This document shows positions 53,086 through 64,000 of a stretch of 64,000 nucleotides of DNA, piece by piece (position 1 is the stretch's first letter; the number at the start of each line of letters is the position of its first letter). Below the pieces are notes generated by a model. The model was not told where the DNA came from and searched no databases. It was given only the letters and a program-made list of their open reading frames with translations. The position numbers and the translations under genes are program-made. Origin of the DNA: Symbiodinium microadriaticum (lineage: Eukaryota > Sar > Dinophyceae > Suessiales > Symbiodiniaceae); assembly GCA_001939145.1 (NCBI GenBank), contig LSRX01001554.1, positions 32,514-96,513 of the forward strand, read 5' to 3'.

Positions 53086-55014
53086 CCAGTCCAAGTTCAA
53101 CACATTCACTTTATGATTCTGACAGTATGTATTTATGTGTGTATAAAAAAAATATATATATATATATATATACATTGCCTTGGTATTGCGTTGCATATAC
53201 GGCCACAGGAAGCTTGTCCCATCCCATAGTTAGAGATCGAAAGCGGATTCCGTGCTGAAACAGCAGCTGAAGCATAGTTGCAGCCGTGTTTGCTAATGTC
53301 GGAGACATGAGTTGCTGTTAAATGTGGTCCGTGGGCTGATTCGGCGCATCGGCAAAAGGCTCCCGAAGGGGAAGCTCTAAGCTCATGACACGGATTTTCC
53401 GACCTGGGTTTTCTGCATACGAGCTCAAAGGTGTGAGGCCGGTTTCCGATGAAAACCCACTTTTGTAGGGTTGCACACCTGCTTGCTCGATAGCACAGTC
53501 CAGGTCTTTCTGGGACAGTATTCATTTTCCATCGCTCCGCTGGCATAGTGCTTGAGCGATTCTGCTCGCTGGTCGATCACGACGCGCAGTCTGGTCACGC
53601 TTCCAGTGAAAACCTCGATGCTGTTGTCAACATGGACGGCATGGCATAACATGCTAGAATCAAGGTTATCAGGTAGCGAAGGGCCAACTGCGAAAACCTC
53701 AAACGAATCCAGCGTACATCCTTTTTGCATGTTCGACCAGTCACCGTGCTTCACCGCAGATCCTGGAGTTGCCAGGCTTCTGTTGTTTCCACGCGACTGG
53801 GGTCAGAATTTCATGATGCTCAGCTTTCAGCCAAGCATTCCAGCTGTGCTTCAGCTCAGGTGAGAAACCATCGTTTGTTGGGAAAAAGCTGCATTGACAG
53901 CTTGGTGTCTTATCACATGGAACTCATCTGCAGGCGGAGCCAATGTTGATCTCAACTTGCTGGCAATGTACGGCAACGCACAGTTGCAAGTCGCAGAAGG
54001 CCTAGAGGCTGTGAAAGCGACTTGAACGAGGTGTTGACAGCATTCGGCTGATCGTTTCACGTGCTTCTAGCGCGGTCCCATCAAGCCGCTAAGACTGCTG
54101 CAGAACATCGCCGTGCAGCGGCGTAGGTCGCTGGGAAGACCCTTTGTGTAGCTACTGTGTAGCTTGCGCATGTCCGCGCACGCTCGCGCACTGGCGCGCT
54201 GCACAAACTCAACGAGATGCTCGCGGGGCAGCAGTCGAAAGAGCCGGCAATTGCCTTGTTAGACTGCTTCTGCCCCAATGTTCGCCACGATCTCTGGACA
54301 AGTCGCAAATCTAATGCTACTTACATCACGATCTAGCTATTTCATCATCTAGCTTCAAGAGGTATTCTGGAATCTGGAAGCCGCTGCGGCTGTGGCCACG
54401 ACCCCGCATCACTAGCCTAGTTGGTTGCTCTATTGGCAGAGCTACGAGCTTGGATTGAATTTGGCACTTCTCATACAAGCATGCGCAGATTTTAGAAAGC
54501 CCTGGCTGAGAGGCTTCAAAAACCGTTTCGGTTCCTGGTCAAGCAACAAGTGCTCAGAAGACCTTGCAATGTGAAACAATTGTCGCAGGAGCCAGACACG
54601 AAGCTGCCAAGCGAACGAGATTAGGCTCCTCATGCATCAAGAACGAGAGCTGAAGAAAACAAGACGTGAGCTCAGCAACGACGGAAAGTCCTTCCAGGAT
54701 CCTACGCTGACGGTGGCTAGCTACGGATACGCAAATTCAACAACAGTCGCTGGTCTCAGCCCAAATATCCAAAACAATCGCTAGCAGGCCTGAACGAAGC
54801 CGCTTCTTGCATGGAGCGAAAGCTAACCTGCTCTTACGGAAGCATCAGTTTCGTCAGACATTCCGAAGACATCCGAGAAACTAAGCGAAGCTTCCTGTTT
54901 TCTCATCGGTGTTGCTTAGAGACGTCCCTTCTTGCGCCCTGTACAAGACATGCCGTCCCCTTCGGAAACGCCGCTGCTTCGTTGGACGGGGCCTTGGCTT
55001 TCCGATGGAAGTGA

Positions 55015-55326
55015 CACAATGCCTTCAGAGCCAAAACTAGGTCAGCAAAAGTCCCCAATCATGAAGGCAGTGTCACCAACCCCCCTCCAGTCCCAGAACA
55101 TGTATATGTCAGTGCAAGTAGCAGTGCGCAACGCGCACCAACTGAGCGGGGCCACATGCGCTTGTTCTCACTTATTCCGATCAGTGGCGTCCATGGTGCG
55201 TCGGAATTCCGGCTTCCTCCTAGTGACAAGGACGTGCTGGATCGGAGGACAAGCTTAGACTTCATCATGCCGGACCAGATAATAGAAAGTAGCCTTCAAA
55301 GATGGCTGGGAGAGGGACGGACATGA
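55015..55326 (+). CDS. Unassigned open frame, possible last exon
   Basis: 103 open codons without ATG at the left edge, ending in TGA at 55324-55326. It contains VPEHVYVSASSSAQRAPTER, MRLFSLIPISGVHGASEF and DKDVLDRRTSLDFIMPDQII. The second half has the pattern of a folded protein end with an amphipathic helix (IIESSLQRWLGEGRT). No family recognised. The opposite strand has a shorter open frame. Confidence 0.3.
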   Translation, partial: HNAFRAKTRSAKVPNHEGSVTNPPPVPEHVYVSASSSAQRAPTERGHMRLFSLIPISGVHGASEFRLPPSDKDVLDRRTSLDFIMPDQIIESSLQRWLGEGRT

Positions 55327-56381
55327 GCCGAGCAGGACCACGCACGACCACAGCTACGTTCAAAGATTGACCAGTACCCCTGCAAAACAAAGGCTTGAGG
55401 AGCATCTAATGAATCTAGTGGTTTTCCACATGGACCCTTGCCGAGATGGCACACGTTACCAACATCTCGCTTGACATCGAGCCCGCTGGCACTGGCCTGG
55501 CATGGCGGCGCAGGCGACTAGTAGCTAGTCGAAAGCATTCGGGATGTGATCGTTCAGAGCTACATGCAGGATGCTACATGGCTCGCCGGCTGCTTCTGCG
55601 ATGGGAACAGGTGGAAGGAAGGGGTGGCACAGGATCGCCGCTTGCACTCACAGAGATTTAAATGCTATTTCGACTCACTCTTTTGGGGAGGAAACAGCTG
55701 CAACGGGCTTCCGGAGACAGCTGGGACATGTACAAGTCGTCGTCGGAGCCATCTTTGCGTCCCTTGCACGCAGAGACGTAGCGCCAAGCCTCACCTCTCT
55801 CCGCTCTCTAAGACTCTCAGGCAGAGGCGAATCGGGAATTCTGCCAGGACTATCACAGAGACCTGGCTGAAGCTGAGTCGACGCAACGAATTTGTTCTCA
55901 TGCCCGCGCTGCCAGGCTTTCGCCAAAGCTCGCCCATGCGAACTCAAGGCGGCTGGACTTGAAGGGAGACGAAGCGAGATTGACTCTGTGGAGGTGTCGT
56001 CTCTCTTCCTCTGGAAGCAGCAGCACCTTGGAGCTTGAGCTGGCCCACCCAGAGGACTCAGGCTGGGAGCTGTCGACCTGAGAGAGCCCTCCTGGATCGA
56101 TGCCAGGCTTGCCAGATGAAAATGCGGGCAAAGAGCAGGGTCCCGACCAAGGGCGGGGAAGCGCAGGCTCGAAATGCCTCGAAGCTTCAGTTCCAACGTC
56201 GCTTCAAATTCGGCTCATTGCGACAAATGACACAAGAGCCAAGGTCTGGATACTCAAGAGAAAGCAGGGTGCGAATCGTAGTCTGAATGCAGGTGGATAC
56301 CCGCAAGTCAGGTTCAGTCAGTCAGCAGCCAGAGAACATCGGAAAAAAAAGGCAAACGGTTTGAATGTCGGCCTGCACGTG

Positions 56382-56411
56382 TGTGTGTGTGTGTGTGTGT
56401 GCGCGTGTGTG

Positions 56412-56443
<32 letters not shown>

Positions 56444-56455
56444 TGCGTGGGTGTG

Positions 56456-56490
<35 letters not shown>

Positions 56491-56503
56491 GTTTGTGTGT
56501 GTG
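56382..56503. repeat. (GT)n microsatellite, about 120 bases
   Basis: GT dinucleotide run with GC and TT interruptions. Open frames through it on both strands (Val/Cys or Thr/His repeats) are artefacts. Confidence 0.95.
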
Positions 56504-56517
56504 AAACGTTTCTGTTA

Positions 56518-56568
56518 TGACCCCGTGTACCGCCGATCTGTAACCTGCACGGGCAATACACGGGGTCA
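56518..56568. repeat. Perfect 12-base inverted repeat
   Basis: TGACCCCGTGTA at 56518-56529 and its reverse complement at 56557-56568, with a 27-base spacer. It lies 14 bases after the GT microsatellite. It would form a GC-rich hairpin in DNA or RNA. Function unknown; no T-run follows. Confidence 0.8.
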
Positions 56569-59500
56569 CGTTCTGTTTCGGGTAAGACTTTAGGGAAGCC
56601 TGCCAGACCCTGGTCACGACGTGCGCCCGGACGCTTCGATTGACCCCGTCCAGGCATGGTGCGAAAGCCTGTTGCCATCACGGCAATTTCATGCAGCTCA
56701 TTTGGAGTAGTCAGCGGCACAGTGCCTCTGACAGAGATGGCTCTCAGTGCCAGGCAGATGAGATGGCCACCCCACGCACGCAGTGGCAAAATGCCCTGCA
56801 AAGGGCAATGCAGGACCCGCTAAACGGTGACATGTAACGACATCAGAAACGGAAAACAGACTGGATCGAAGATTCCGATTAATTAATCGTTCCCCAGGTC
56901 GTTGGAGGTTGGACTCGAGCCGCGAGCTCCGAGCTTGTAGTTTCTGCAGCATCATACTATGTTAGAAAGCTACTTGATCCTGCTCGACTTGTATGGACGG
57001 GTTTACCACGTCGAGCCACGGAGTTTCATTGTCTTGGCCACCGCACTGATTATTCGCCGGCTCTGATGCTGCTGAGCTGCTGCTCGTGCACGGATGATGG
57101 GTCAGCGATCTACGGCCTCAATCGTCGTCAGAAGTTGGCCCTGCGAGTCAAACAAAGTGGTCCTGAGGTTTCAGTTGGCACAAGCGTGACCAGGTGCCAG
57201 GGCTGCGCTCAGCGAGAGACGGCTGTGATCGGAAGTTGCTCAAATCCAGAGAGACTCACGGCACCACAGGAAGGGGCGGTCGACTGATATTGGCAAATGT
57301 GCCTGCAATTCTTACCCTATCAGCCAAGGCAATGTACAGCCAATAGAAAGTCGACACATACTTGCGAGGGCTTGCCGGGCGTAGCCCCCACCAGTGACGG
57401 AGGGAAGGTCAGAGCGTGAGATACCAGCAACAGCACAAACGAAGATCGCTTCGGCGAAGGACGTACACAAAACAAAAGTTGGGGTCGCAAAGGCCAGCAG
57501 CACATGCGCTTCAGGCATCCGGCATTTTCGTGGGTCTGTCGAGGCATATCAGGACTGACAGCCCGGATCCGGGTGCGACCGAGGGCTTCTTGCCGAATCT
57601 GTCATGTTTCCATGAGGCGGTTCCGACATGGTCTGCGTTGCCCACGCCACGGCTCGAACTCGCAGAGCCAGAGCACCGAGCGACTTCAACAGGGTTGCCA
57701 CGGTTCCATTCTGTTCGGTTTGCCACGAACCGAACCTTTGATGAACCGGTGGCGGTTCGTAACACGATTCGGTTTGTACGCTTCGGTTCGGTGGTTCGCA
57801 CGGTTCCTTATTCGGTTCTTGATGAAACACAAACTTAAACCCGAAACCTGAAGCCGACACTTGACGCCTCGATGGCCTCGACCTGCCTAGAATTGGTACG
57901 TTTTCGGTGCCTGCCCTTTCTGCGTTAGAAAAGGTGCCCCGTGTGATGCCATACTCGCTCTGATGAGTTTTAAGAATCATGCAAGGGTTTTGCAACTGTG
58001 CAATTTGGAATCGTCGGGCGGTTCTGTTGCCGGCACGGTTATTGCAGGGTTCGGTTTCCCGCTTCGCGGTTCGCGGCCTTTCTGCTTCCAAGGTGTCGTG
58101 TGGAAAAGCGGAAGCAATGCCTTGCTGCGGCACACCACAGATTCCAACTTCGATGGGCACTCATGAATTGCTTCGTTCGTGCAACACATTGCCAACACAG
58201 CATGGATCGGTTTTCCGTCTCTTGTTGGATAAACATGGGTTCACAGTTGATGCGTTCGTGATTCGAGGATGCAAAGATTCCTGAAGCACTCCGTTGCGGG
58301 GGGAAACACCGTGTAGCCGTAGCTTGTAGATAAGAGAGCACGGTCTCTTCCAAGAATCATAGTGGCAGGAAGCTGATGTGCGCTTGCTGTTTCGCCTTGA
58401 CCTGCCTCTTATGGTGAAGGCGGCGCTTGTGCAACTTGATTGTCATGTTACACAGCTTCTTGCACCTCAGAAGACGTGTGATCGGTGTCTTCGGAGATCA
58501 TGCACGGTGAGTCTGCGAGTTATGGAAATTGATTACGAGAAATGCCGATACTGGGTTCTCGCACCGTTGCCGTAGTCGGCACTCTCCTTGTCTGGGCTCC
58601 AGTTGCCCAACCGAGCTGTATTGATGTGCACATCCTGCCCCTGGCCGCATAAGACACAGGCAGTTGCGGACGGCGAGATCACATCCTTGTCGGAACCAAG
58701 CCCGCCGAGGTGGCAGCAGCTGAAGGCTCGGCACAGTTTTGCTGAAGCTGCTTTACGCAAACAGTCCGTGATCCAATGGGTTGACATCCCGGACAGCTCA
58801 ATGGGCAGGCAGCAGCGCGGTGCTTGCAGCAAGCCACACGGCTTTCTCATCACGTGGAGTGCATCAACATAGCCCGGGCTTAAATGGCCGCTTACATGCT
58901 TGTAAGCTTGTCCATGGCAGGTTTGGCATTGTGAGACATAGCACAAAATGCTGAGCACCTGTCGTGCTGATGGCGATCCTGAGGAGTTGCAGGAAACGGG
59001 CGCCAAACGAGGACAGATTGAGTCCTTGCAGGTGCTATCTAAGACACAGACAATGTCAGTGCCTCTCGTTGAGATGGCAAGGTCATTGGAAACCTGTACG
59101 CATTCTTGGCGCCTTGTCTGTGGTACCTGAAGATTGGAGAGGGGAAAGATCAACAACGAGTATATCGCTGTGGCAGCTATAGAGGTCAAACCCAACATGG
59201 CTTCATAACTGCAGAAACAAACACAAGAACAACAGCGAAAACGACATCTATGCTGTTGCTAGCAGCAGGAATAGTAGCCGTAACTGATCGGGACAGCAAG
59301 CTGCACTAGATCACTAGAACTCCTTGCTCCGTAAAGTCCCGAAGCTGAGGAAGAGCAGAAGTGCGCACAAGGCTTCGATGCCTTATGCAAGTCTTTCGAC
59401 TTCCTCTTCGGAGGTTTGGAGCAGGCAAGGCAGGTACTAGCCTCAGAAAGCTCGGAAGCTGGCCTTTTCCTGCTTCTGAGAGGCGCAGAAGGTGCTTGAC

Positions 59501-59615
59501 GTAAACCGTACTGGGATCATGACGACTATGGAGTTCGCGTCAGCAGCTCGGGTTGGACAGCCGGAGATCTGAGAGTCTGAAAGTCACAGTGTGTTCCTCT
59601 GTTTTCCTGGCTTAG
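56569..59615. other. Unassigned stretch
   Basis: No recognised domain. Weak exon-like plus-strand frames at 57066-57287 (GSAIYGLNRRQKLALRVKQS), 58378-58575 and 58948-59130 (LQETGAKRGQIESLQVLSK). Confidence 0.3.
57700..57835. repeat. GGTTCG/CGGTT word cluster
   Basis: About ten copies of GGTTCG, CGGTTC or their complements AACCG/CGAACC at irregular spacing. Smaller clusters occur at 58020-58080 and 10950-10995. Not a simple tandem repeat. Confidence 0.6.
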
Positions 59616-59766
59616 GATGGCCATGAGCCTTGTGGGCCTTGACTTGGCTCTGATCAGCGGACTTGATGAGCGGGAAATGTTCTTGACTGTGGAGTCTCGT
59701 CTGCTCGAGCTATCTAGAGATCGTCGAACTCGTGTTCATGAACTGTTCTGCATGAGCTTCTCATGA
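59616..59766 (+). CDS. Exon candidate, unknown function
   Basis: After CTTAG an open frame begins with ATG at 59617 and encodes 49 residues, SLVGLDLALISGLDEREMFL then ESRLLELSRDRRTRVHEL, before TGA. It reads like an amphipathic helix pair. It may be a last exon of an upstream gene. No family recognised. Confidence 0.3.
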
Positions 59767-60015
59767 CGTCGGCTGAGGATGAGTCAAACGACGGAGCCTA
59801 GAATGCAGAGAAATGTACTGAAGGTACACATTGCCCACCATGAGATGAGATCCAAGGTTCAATTCGTATCCAGGAGTTCCTGCAATTTTGCAGCACTAAG
59901 CCTACGGAGCCAGAGCAGAGCAAGAAGGCCAGGGAATTTGCAGTTGGAGCTCCTTTTTGTCGAGACCCCACTCCAAAGCTTCTGAACATGTCTGGACCCC
60001 TAATACGCTAGCGGA

Positions 60016-60516
60016 TTGAACTGCTTTCCAATTTCTCTCAGGTGTGCAAATTCACGCCATGTGGCAATTTTCTGCGCAATGGTTGAAAGACTAAGTCGGC
60101 GGCAAGATGTTCCTGCCGTGCCAACGCGCTCGGAGGCCGACCGTTCCAAGCGAAAGCCTTCGCCAAACAAGGCACGTCACATGAGACCACGAAGGCGATG
60201 TCAAGACTTTTCTGCAGTGCAGCAGGCCAAGGTCAAGAAGAGGCTTTCCACGACAGCAGTCATTGAGTCTGCTGGAATGAAGGCGACAGAAACACCTGGT
60301 TTCGTTTGGTTCTTTGATGCAACCTTCTCGCGGATTACTTTCCCAACTGCCAACAGATCTGACAGGTGCTGCAGGAAAGAACCTCCAAAGGCTGGGCCCC
60401 TTACAAACTTCTTGAAGCTGCGAAGCTGCTTTTCGACGTATCGATCATTGACTCTGCCCAGTGCCAGGAGTGAGACTGCAGGCGCTGGTGGTGCCCAAAC
60501 CACCGTCAAGCCTTGA
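60016..60516 (+). CDS. Unassigned open frame, basic N-terminal half
   Basis: 166 open codons without a fixed ATG. The first half is rich in Arg/Lys/Ser (ADRSKRKPSPNKARHMRPRR). The second half is less biased. A 102-codon minus-strand frame at 60201-60509 (KQLRSFKKFVRGPAFGGSFL) is equally plausible by eye, so the strand is undecided. Confidence 0.2.
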   Translation: MNCFPISLRCANSRHVAIFCAMVERLSRRQDVPAVPTRSEADRSKRKPSPNKARHMRPRRRCQDFSAVQQAKVKKRLSTTAVIESAGMKATETPGFVWFFDATFSRITFPTANRSDRCCRKEPPKAGPLTNFLKLRSCFSTYRSLTLPSARSETAGAGGAQTTVKP

Positions 60517-62235
60517 GCTTAAAGCAAAGAGGTGCAACATTTTTGCACAGCCTTCGGGCTACGATTTACTCACAAGAAGCTTCGCCGAATACGATCGAGG
60601 GTTTATTTCTTGACACTGTGCGGTCTTGGCCCTAGTTGCCAGGCCATGTCGGTGAGCGTCAACCCAACTCCATTCAAGACCGGTCAGCTTGTGACAGGTG
60701 GTCCAGAGGCTTCCAACGCAGGTGGGAGCGCAGAGCTAGCTGCTGTAGAACTCTCCTGAGACTGAAGGGCCTGACCGCATGATTGTGCTTTTCAGCTGCA
60801 TCTTCAGCGCAGTACTGCCTACAGTTTACGGTTTCAGCGGTGACTGGATATTAGGATGGTTTGAGCATGAAGTGTCCTGTACACTCTTCTCGCAAGAACA
60901 GCATGTTTTCATTCCAAGCCTCATGCCAGCAGAGGACGGCAACAACAGTGCTACAATGCTATATGCCCACAGCCCAACATCCACACGCAGCCGCGGGAAG
61001 CACCACTACCGGTCGACCAAGAAACTGAGACACAGGCGTGAAAGGCGCACTCGCTGCGGGATATATAAGTTCCTTAGCACAAGTCCTGGCCGGTGGCCAT
61101 TCCATGCCATTCCGGCTTCGGCTTTCTGCACAAGTTGCAGCCCCCACCACCGGTCACCACCGTCATCGGCTCTGTTCCTTCCCACACAGATCTTGTAAGT
61201 CCTGTACCTGGCGCAACCATCAAGCGGTGATAGTAGCAAGAATATCGAGAGGCGCCTCTTCCCTACGACGGTCGCAGAAAACCTTTGTGCAACGGCATAA
61301 GGGCCAAACTCTGAAGATCAGGTGTGCCTCCGCGATTACCAGCCGTTTTTGCATATGAGTCTGCAGGCATGCATGTAGCGCTGGACGAGCTCGACGAAGA
61401 GGCATGCTAGCATTGCTGCATGTCGGCATAAAAGTAAACACAAGCGCGCAACAAGCAGCCCGGGTGTGCTTCACCACTGGGACAGCTAGGATGCTTTGTT
61501 TTACATGTGACTGGTGACGGGGCTTGAGATATGTCGACGCAACAACTGCTGTTGCTGCGGCAGGAGATCGATGAGTCCATTCGTAGACTGGCAAAGGAGG
61601 CGGTTTAGCACGCATGGTGCTTTCGACTGCACGTCACCATGAGTCCGCAGTTAGATGATTGAATGCTGGTGTCATGTTTTGACAGGAAGTGCAACGTGCA
61701 CAAGCCAAGTGGACCTGCGTAGCCAAGTGGCTCTCCGCTGTGCTAGGAGCGGCCTGCGGCTTTGGCGCGATTGTCACAGTGTCACAGTGCTGATCAGGAG
61801 CTGCGTTTCTTCTGGACCCAGATCAGGATCGAGCAAAGACCTGGGAAGATGAGCGGCAGCAGGTGGCATATCGCATTCCAACATGCGAATTGCTGTCAGA
61901 CTTAGGAATCGGAGGAATCCGGTGCTTGGGCACCGACAGCATCACTGTATCAAAACCAGAAATAGACATAGACCTGTTTGCATGGACCTCAAACGCATTT
62001 TTTCGAAGGTATGACAGCTGTGAGAGTGTGCTCTGTTGACAATGCAACCGAAGCTTGAAGCCTGCCAGGTAAGTTCGTGCTGCCTTGCACAATTCCCTAG
62101 CTGACCGCTGTGAGACCGCAGGGGTGGCTTGTATGGGCCATGGATTAACGGCGGGGAAACGACGAGTTTTCACAGAGGACTCGATGATGGAAGACAACGT
62201 TTTGGAAGTTTGGCCATTGTCACATTTCACTATAC

Positions 62236-62240
62236 ATGCA

Positions 62241-62271
<31 letters not shown>

Positions 62272-62300
62272 GTATATATATATATATATATATGTATAGT
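62236..62300. repeat. (CATA)n / (TA)n microsatellite
   Basis: Tetranucleotide run passing into a TA run. Confidence 0.9.
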
Positions 62301-62313
62301 TTTATATATTATC

Positions 62314-62718
62314 CTACACCGATATGAACAAGTATTGGACCATGAATACCGCATCGAAGACTTCCACTGGTTTCTTGCAGAGGCCGTGGAGGCCGTCGAC
62401 GAGGCCAATATGATCTAGCAGATTGGTTGACACAACTGACGGCCTTACGCAATGGTACAGTCGATTCTCGCAGATGCCGATTGTCCCACTTGCGACAGCA
62501 GTGCCGGCTGTCCGAGCTGGACAGGCTGGGGCAGGGGCTCTCTTGCGTGTATAATGCTGTCTTGTCCGCCAGGCCAAGGACTCTAGCATTGTGGGCACCT
62601 CGAGGCTGGCAAGCCCGGGTATGCGCTGCCGATTGTTCGACATGCCCAGGATAACGGCGAGCAGCAAGTTCACAATCAAGATCTGGATGCTATGAAAGAG
62701 GCCACGAATGATGCACAA
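62314..62718 (-). CDS. Unassigned minus-strand frame with a hydrophobic segment
   Basis: 134 open codons on the minus strand. Near its start is a 17-residue hydrophobic stretch (IQILIVNLLLAVILGMS), which would make a single membrane helix such as the last helix of a channel or transporter; the rest is mixed. A plus-strand frame covers its right part (VLDHEYRIEDFHWFLAEAVE). Not assigned. Confidence 0.2.
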   Translation of the reverse strand: MCIIRGLFHSIQILIVNLLLAVILGMSNNRQRIPGLASLEVPTMLESLAWRTRQHYTRKRAPAPACPARTAGTAVASGTIGICENRLYHCVRPSVVSTNLLDHIGLVDGLHGLCKKPVEVFDAVFMVQYLFISV

Positions 62719-63570
62719 GATTCACGAAGCGTGCAAACTACGATGCCGCTTAATGCTCGACCTTCCATGGGTTCCGTTTATGTGTCCGGAGTTACCCTGA
62801 TGGTTCCTCGTGGTCGAAGCTTCGTCGAGTCGACCGACACATGTCGAGCACGGCGGGAGGCGAGCCAAGAGTAGAGACGCGTGTGGTGAACGCCATGAAG
62901 AATGTCAGCGCATGGAGGGTTCAGAAGTCTAAGTTTAGATTTATGGTTGGGAGTTTTGGCTAGACGACGTAGATCCGAAGCTCCGGTTTAGAGGAAGCTC
63001 TGTAATCTTGAGGCTATTGCCGAAGACAACAAAGCCCCACCGGCTACAGCTTCGTCGCATCCAACTTCCAAAGCATCTCCGAGTTCGGTCGCGTCGAATT
63101 GTCGAAGCATCGAAGACGTGTGTCTTGAAGATCGTTCTTGCACCAAGCGGCGGTACTGCATGAAGGTTAAACATCTTGTGCAGGGTCCAGTTCCGTAGAT
63201 TAGCAGCAAACTCCATTGCCAACCCTCATCCACACTGCAGGGTCTAGTCCATCCTCCGGAGTGTCAACTCCGTCCATGAACCCTGAAGTGTTTTTCACAC
63301 GAACCCTTCATCCGCACACTCCGAAGCATCATGGAATCACCGGCATTTTTGCTAGTAGTGGTGGATTTATCGCCCCCATCGCTTTCGTCATTCTGCCAGG
63401 GACAGTAGGATTCCCAATTCAAACTCATTAACATCGAACCGCCGTTGGCATTCTTAAGCACCACTGCCTGTACAAACGTAGCTATAGTGGAATTGAAAAC
63501 CTCATCAACTGCCGACACTCAAAAGTCAGCACCCTTCTTTACAATGATTACAGCTTTGTGTCCATAAATA

Positions 63571-63671
63571 TTAGTAGTGGTGGTCATGGTAGTGGTAGTG
63601 TAGTAGTAGTAGTAGTAGTAGTAGCAGCAGCAGCAGGAGTAGCAGGAGTAGTAGGAGTAGTAGTAGTAGTC

Positions 63672-63717
<46 letters not shown>

Positions 63718-63718
63718 A
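63571..63718. repeat. (GTA)n microsatellite
   Basis: GTA/GTG/GCA triplets, nearly pure (GTA)n from 63657. Valine-rich and leucine-rich frames through it are artefacts. Confidence 0.95.
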
Positions 63719-63775
63719 GAGTCCCCCCCCGGTGCGACGCCCAGACCTCTTATTTTTGGGCTTTTTTGTGGTCGG

Positions 63776-63920
63776 AAATGCTGGTATTTACAGCACTTTT
63801 CTTCCGTAGTTTTCGCAAGTGGCAACTGTTCCTGGTATCGTGTGTATTTTTTGTACATTTTCGAAAATTTTTCATCAATCTCGCACCCAAACATGCTGGC
63901 ATTTACAGCACTTGTCCTTC
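63776..63920 (+). repeat. Short direct repeat, period about 116
   Basis: ATGCTGGTATTTACAGCACT (from 63778) recurs with one change from about 63894, both followed by T/C-rich sequence. T-rich spacers with TTTTTTG words continue to the window end. This could be the start of a larger tandem array. Confidence 0.75.
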
Positions 63921-64000
63921 AGATTTTTTTGATTTTTTGCTGTTTTTTGAAGTCTCGATTTTCGTGCCCAAAACCTAGCGATCAGAATCAAAGTTTTTTT

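Larger units (their letters stand above)
52378..56380. other. Unassigned stretch right of the retroelement
   Basis: No confident gene. Plus-strand pieces that look exon-like: about 52675-52740 (SEACILAGGCNICVAASK), 53935-54026 (GGANVDLNLLAMYGNAQLQV, ends in TGA), 55015-55326 (listed separately), and interrupted frames at 55700-56330 rich in Arg/Glu/Ala that suggest a coiled coil. Competing minus-strand frames exist at 53425-53754 and 55675-56196. Confidence 0.3.

Noticed and set aside
54418-54460. tRNA-like D-arm sequence (GTTGGTTGCTCTATTGGCAG)
   Set aside because: No matching acceptor stem, anticodon stem or T-arm could be paired.
56330-56810. Open frames of His/Thr or Val/Cys repeats on both strands
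   Set aside because: Translation of the GT microsatellite.
63558-63894. Valine-rich and leucine-rich open frames
   Set aside because: Translation of the GTA microsatellite.

Overview
The window looks like nuclear DNA of a dinoflagellate, most likely a Symbiodiniaceae/Suessiales-type alga. The reasons are: recognisable protein domains broken into many tiny exons; introns that end in AG but often begin with GC, and once with GA; a multidomain type I polyketide synthase (PKS) gene; a PPR protein; a light-harvesting fragment; many microsatellites; and a tyrosine-recombinase retroelement that carries a DNA cytosine methyltransferase. All confidently recognised genes are on the plus strand. Gene calls rest on reading conserved motifs by eye. 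Exon ends are given to the base only where motif, reading frame and splice dinucleotides agree.

Layout. 1-389 is the 3' part of a light-harvesting chlorophyll-binding gene. 0.4-7.6 kb has no recognisable gene but holds a dispersed repeat in two copies, a stop-poor block and a CAA/ACG microsatellite. 7.9-18.1 kb is a long run of one type I PKS gene: dehydratase (DH), enoylreductase (ER), ketoreductase (KR), acyl carrier (ACP), ketosynthase (KS). Weaker pieces of a following module lie at 18.4-22.2 kb. 23358-24280 is an assembly gap of 923 N. Just right of it is an AT-rich, repeat-rich island (24.3-26.8 kb) unlike the rest of the window.

26.8-33 kb has only unassigned open frames. 33.5-35.7 kb is a pseudouridine synthase with an N-terminal OB fold. 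38.3-38.8 kb is a small two-exon gene. 39.3-41.2 kb is a PPR-repeat protein with one GA-AG intron. 41.5-43.2 kb is a second PKS ketoreductase, again split by GC-AG introns.

45854-52377 is a degenerate retroelement: gag-like region, reverse transcriptase, DNA methyltransferase, RNase H, tyrosine recombinase. It is bounded by split direct repeats in the order A1 - coding - B1 - A2 - B2, the arrangement known from Ngaro/PAT-type elements. 52.4-64 kb has unassigned open frames, candidate exons and microsatellites.

How the parts relate: the PKS domains form a fully reducing extension module followed by the KS of the next module, with no room seen for an acyltransferase directly after that KS. The retroelement has several frameshifts and stops and is a dead copy. 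The KR upstream of it keeps open, splice-consistent exons.
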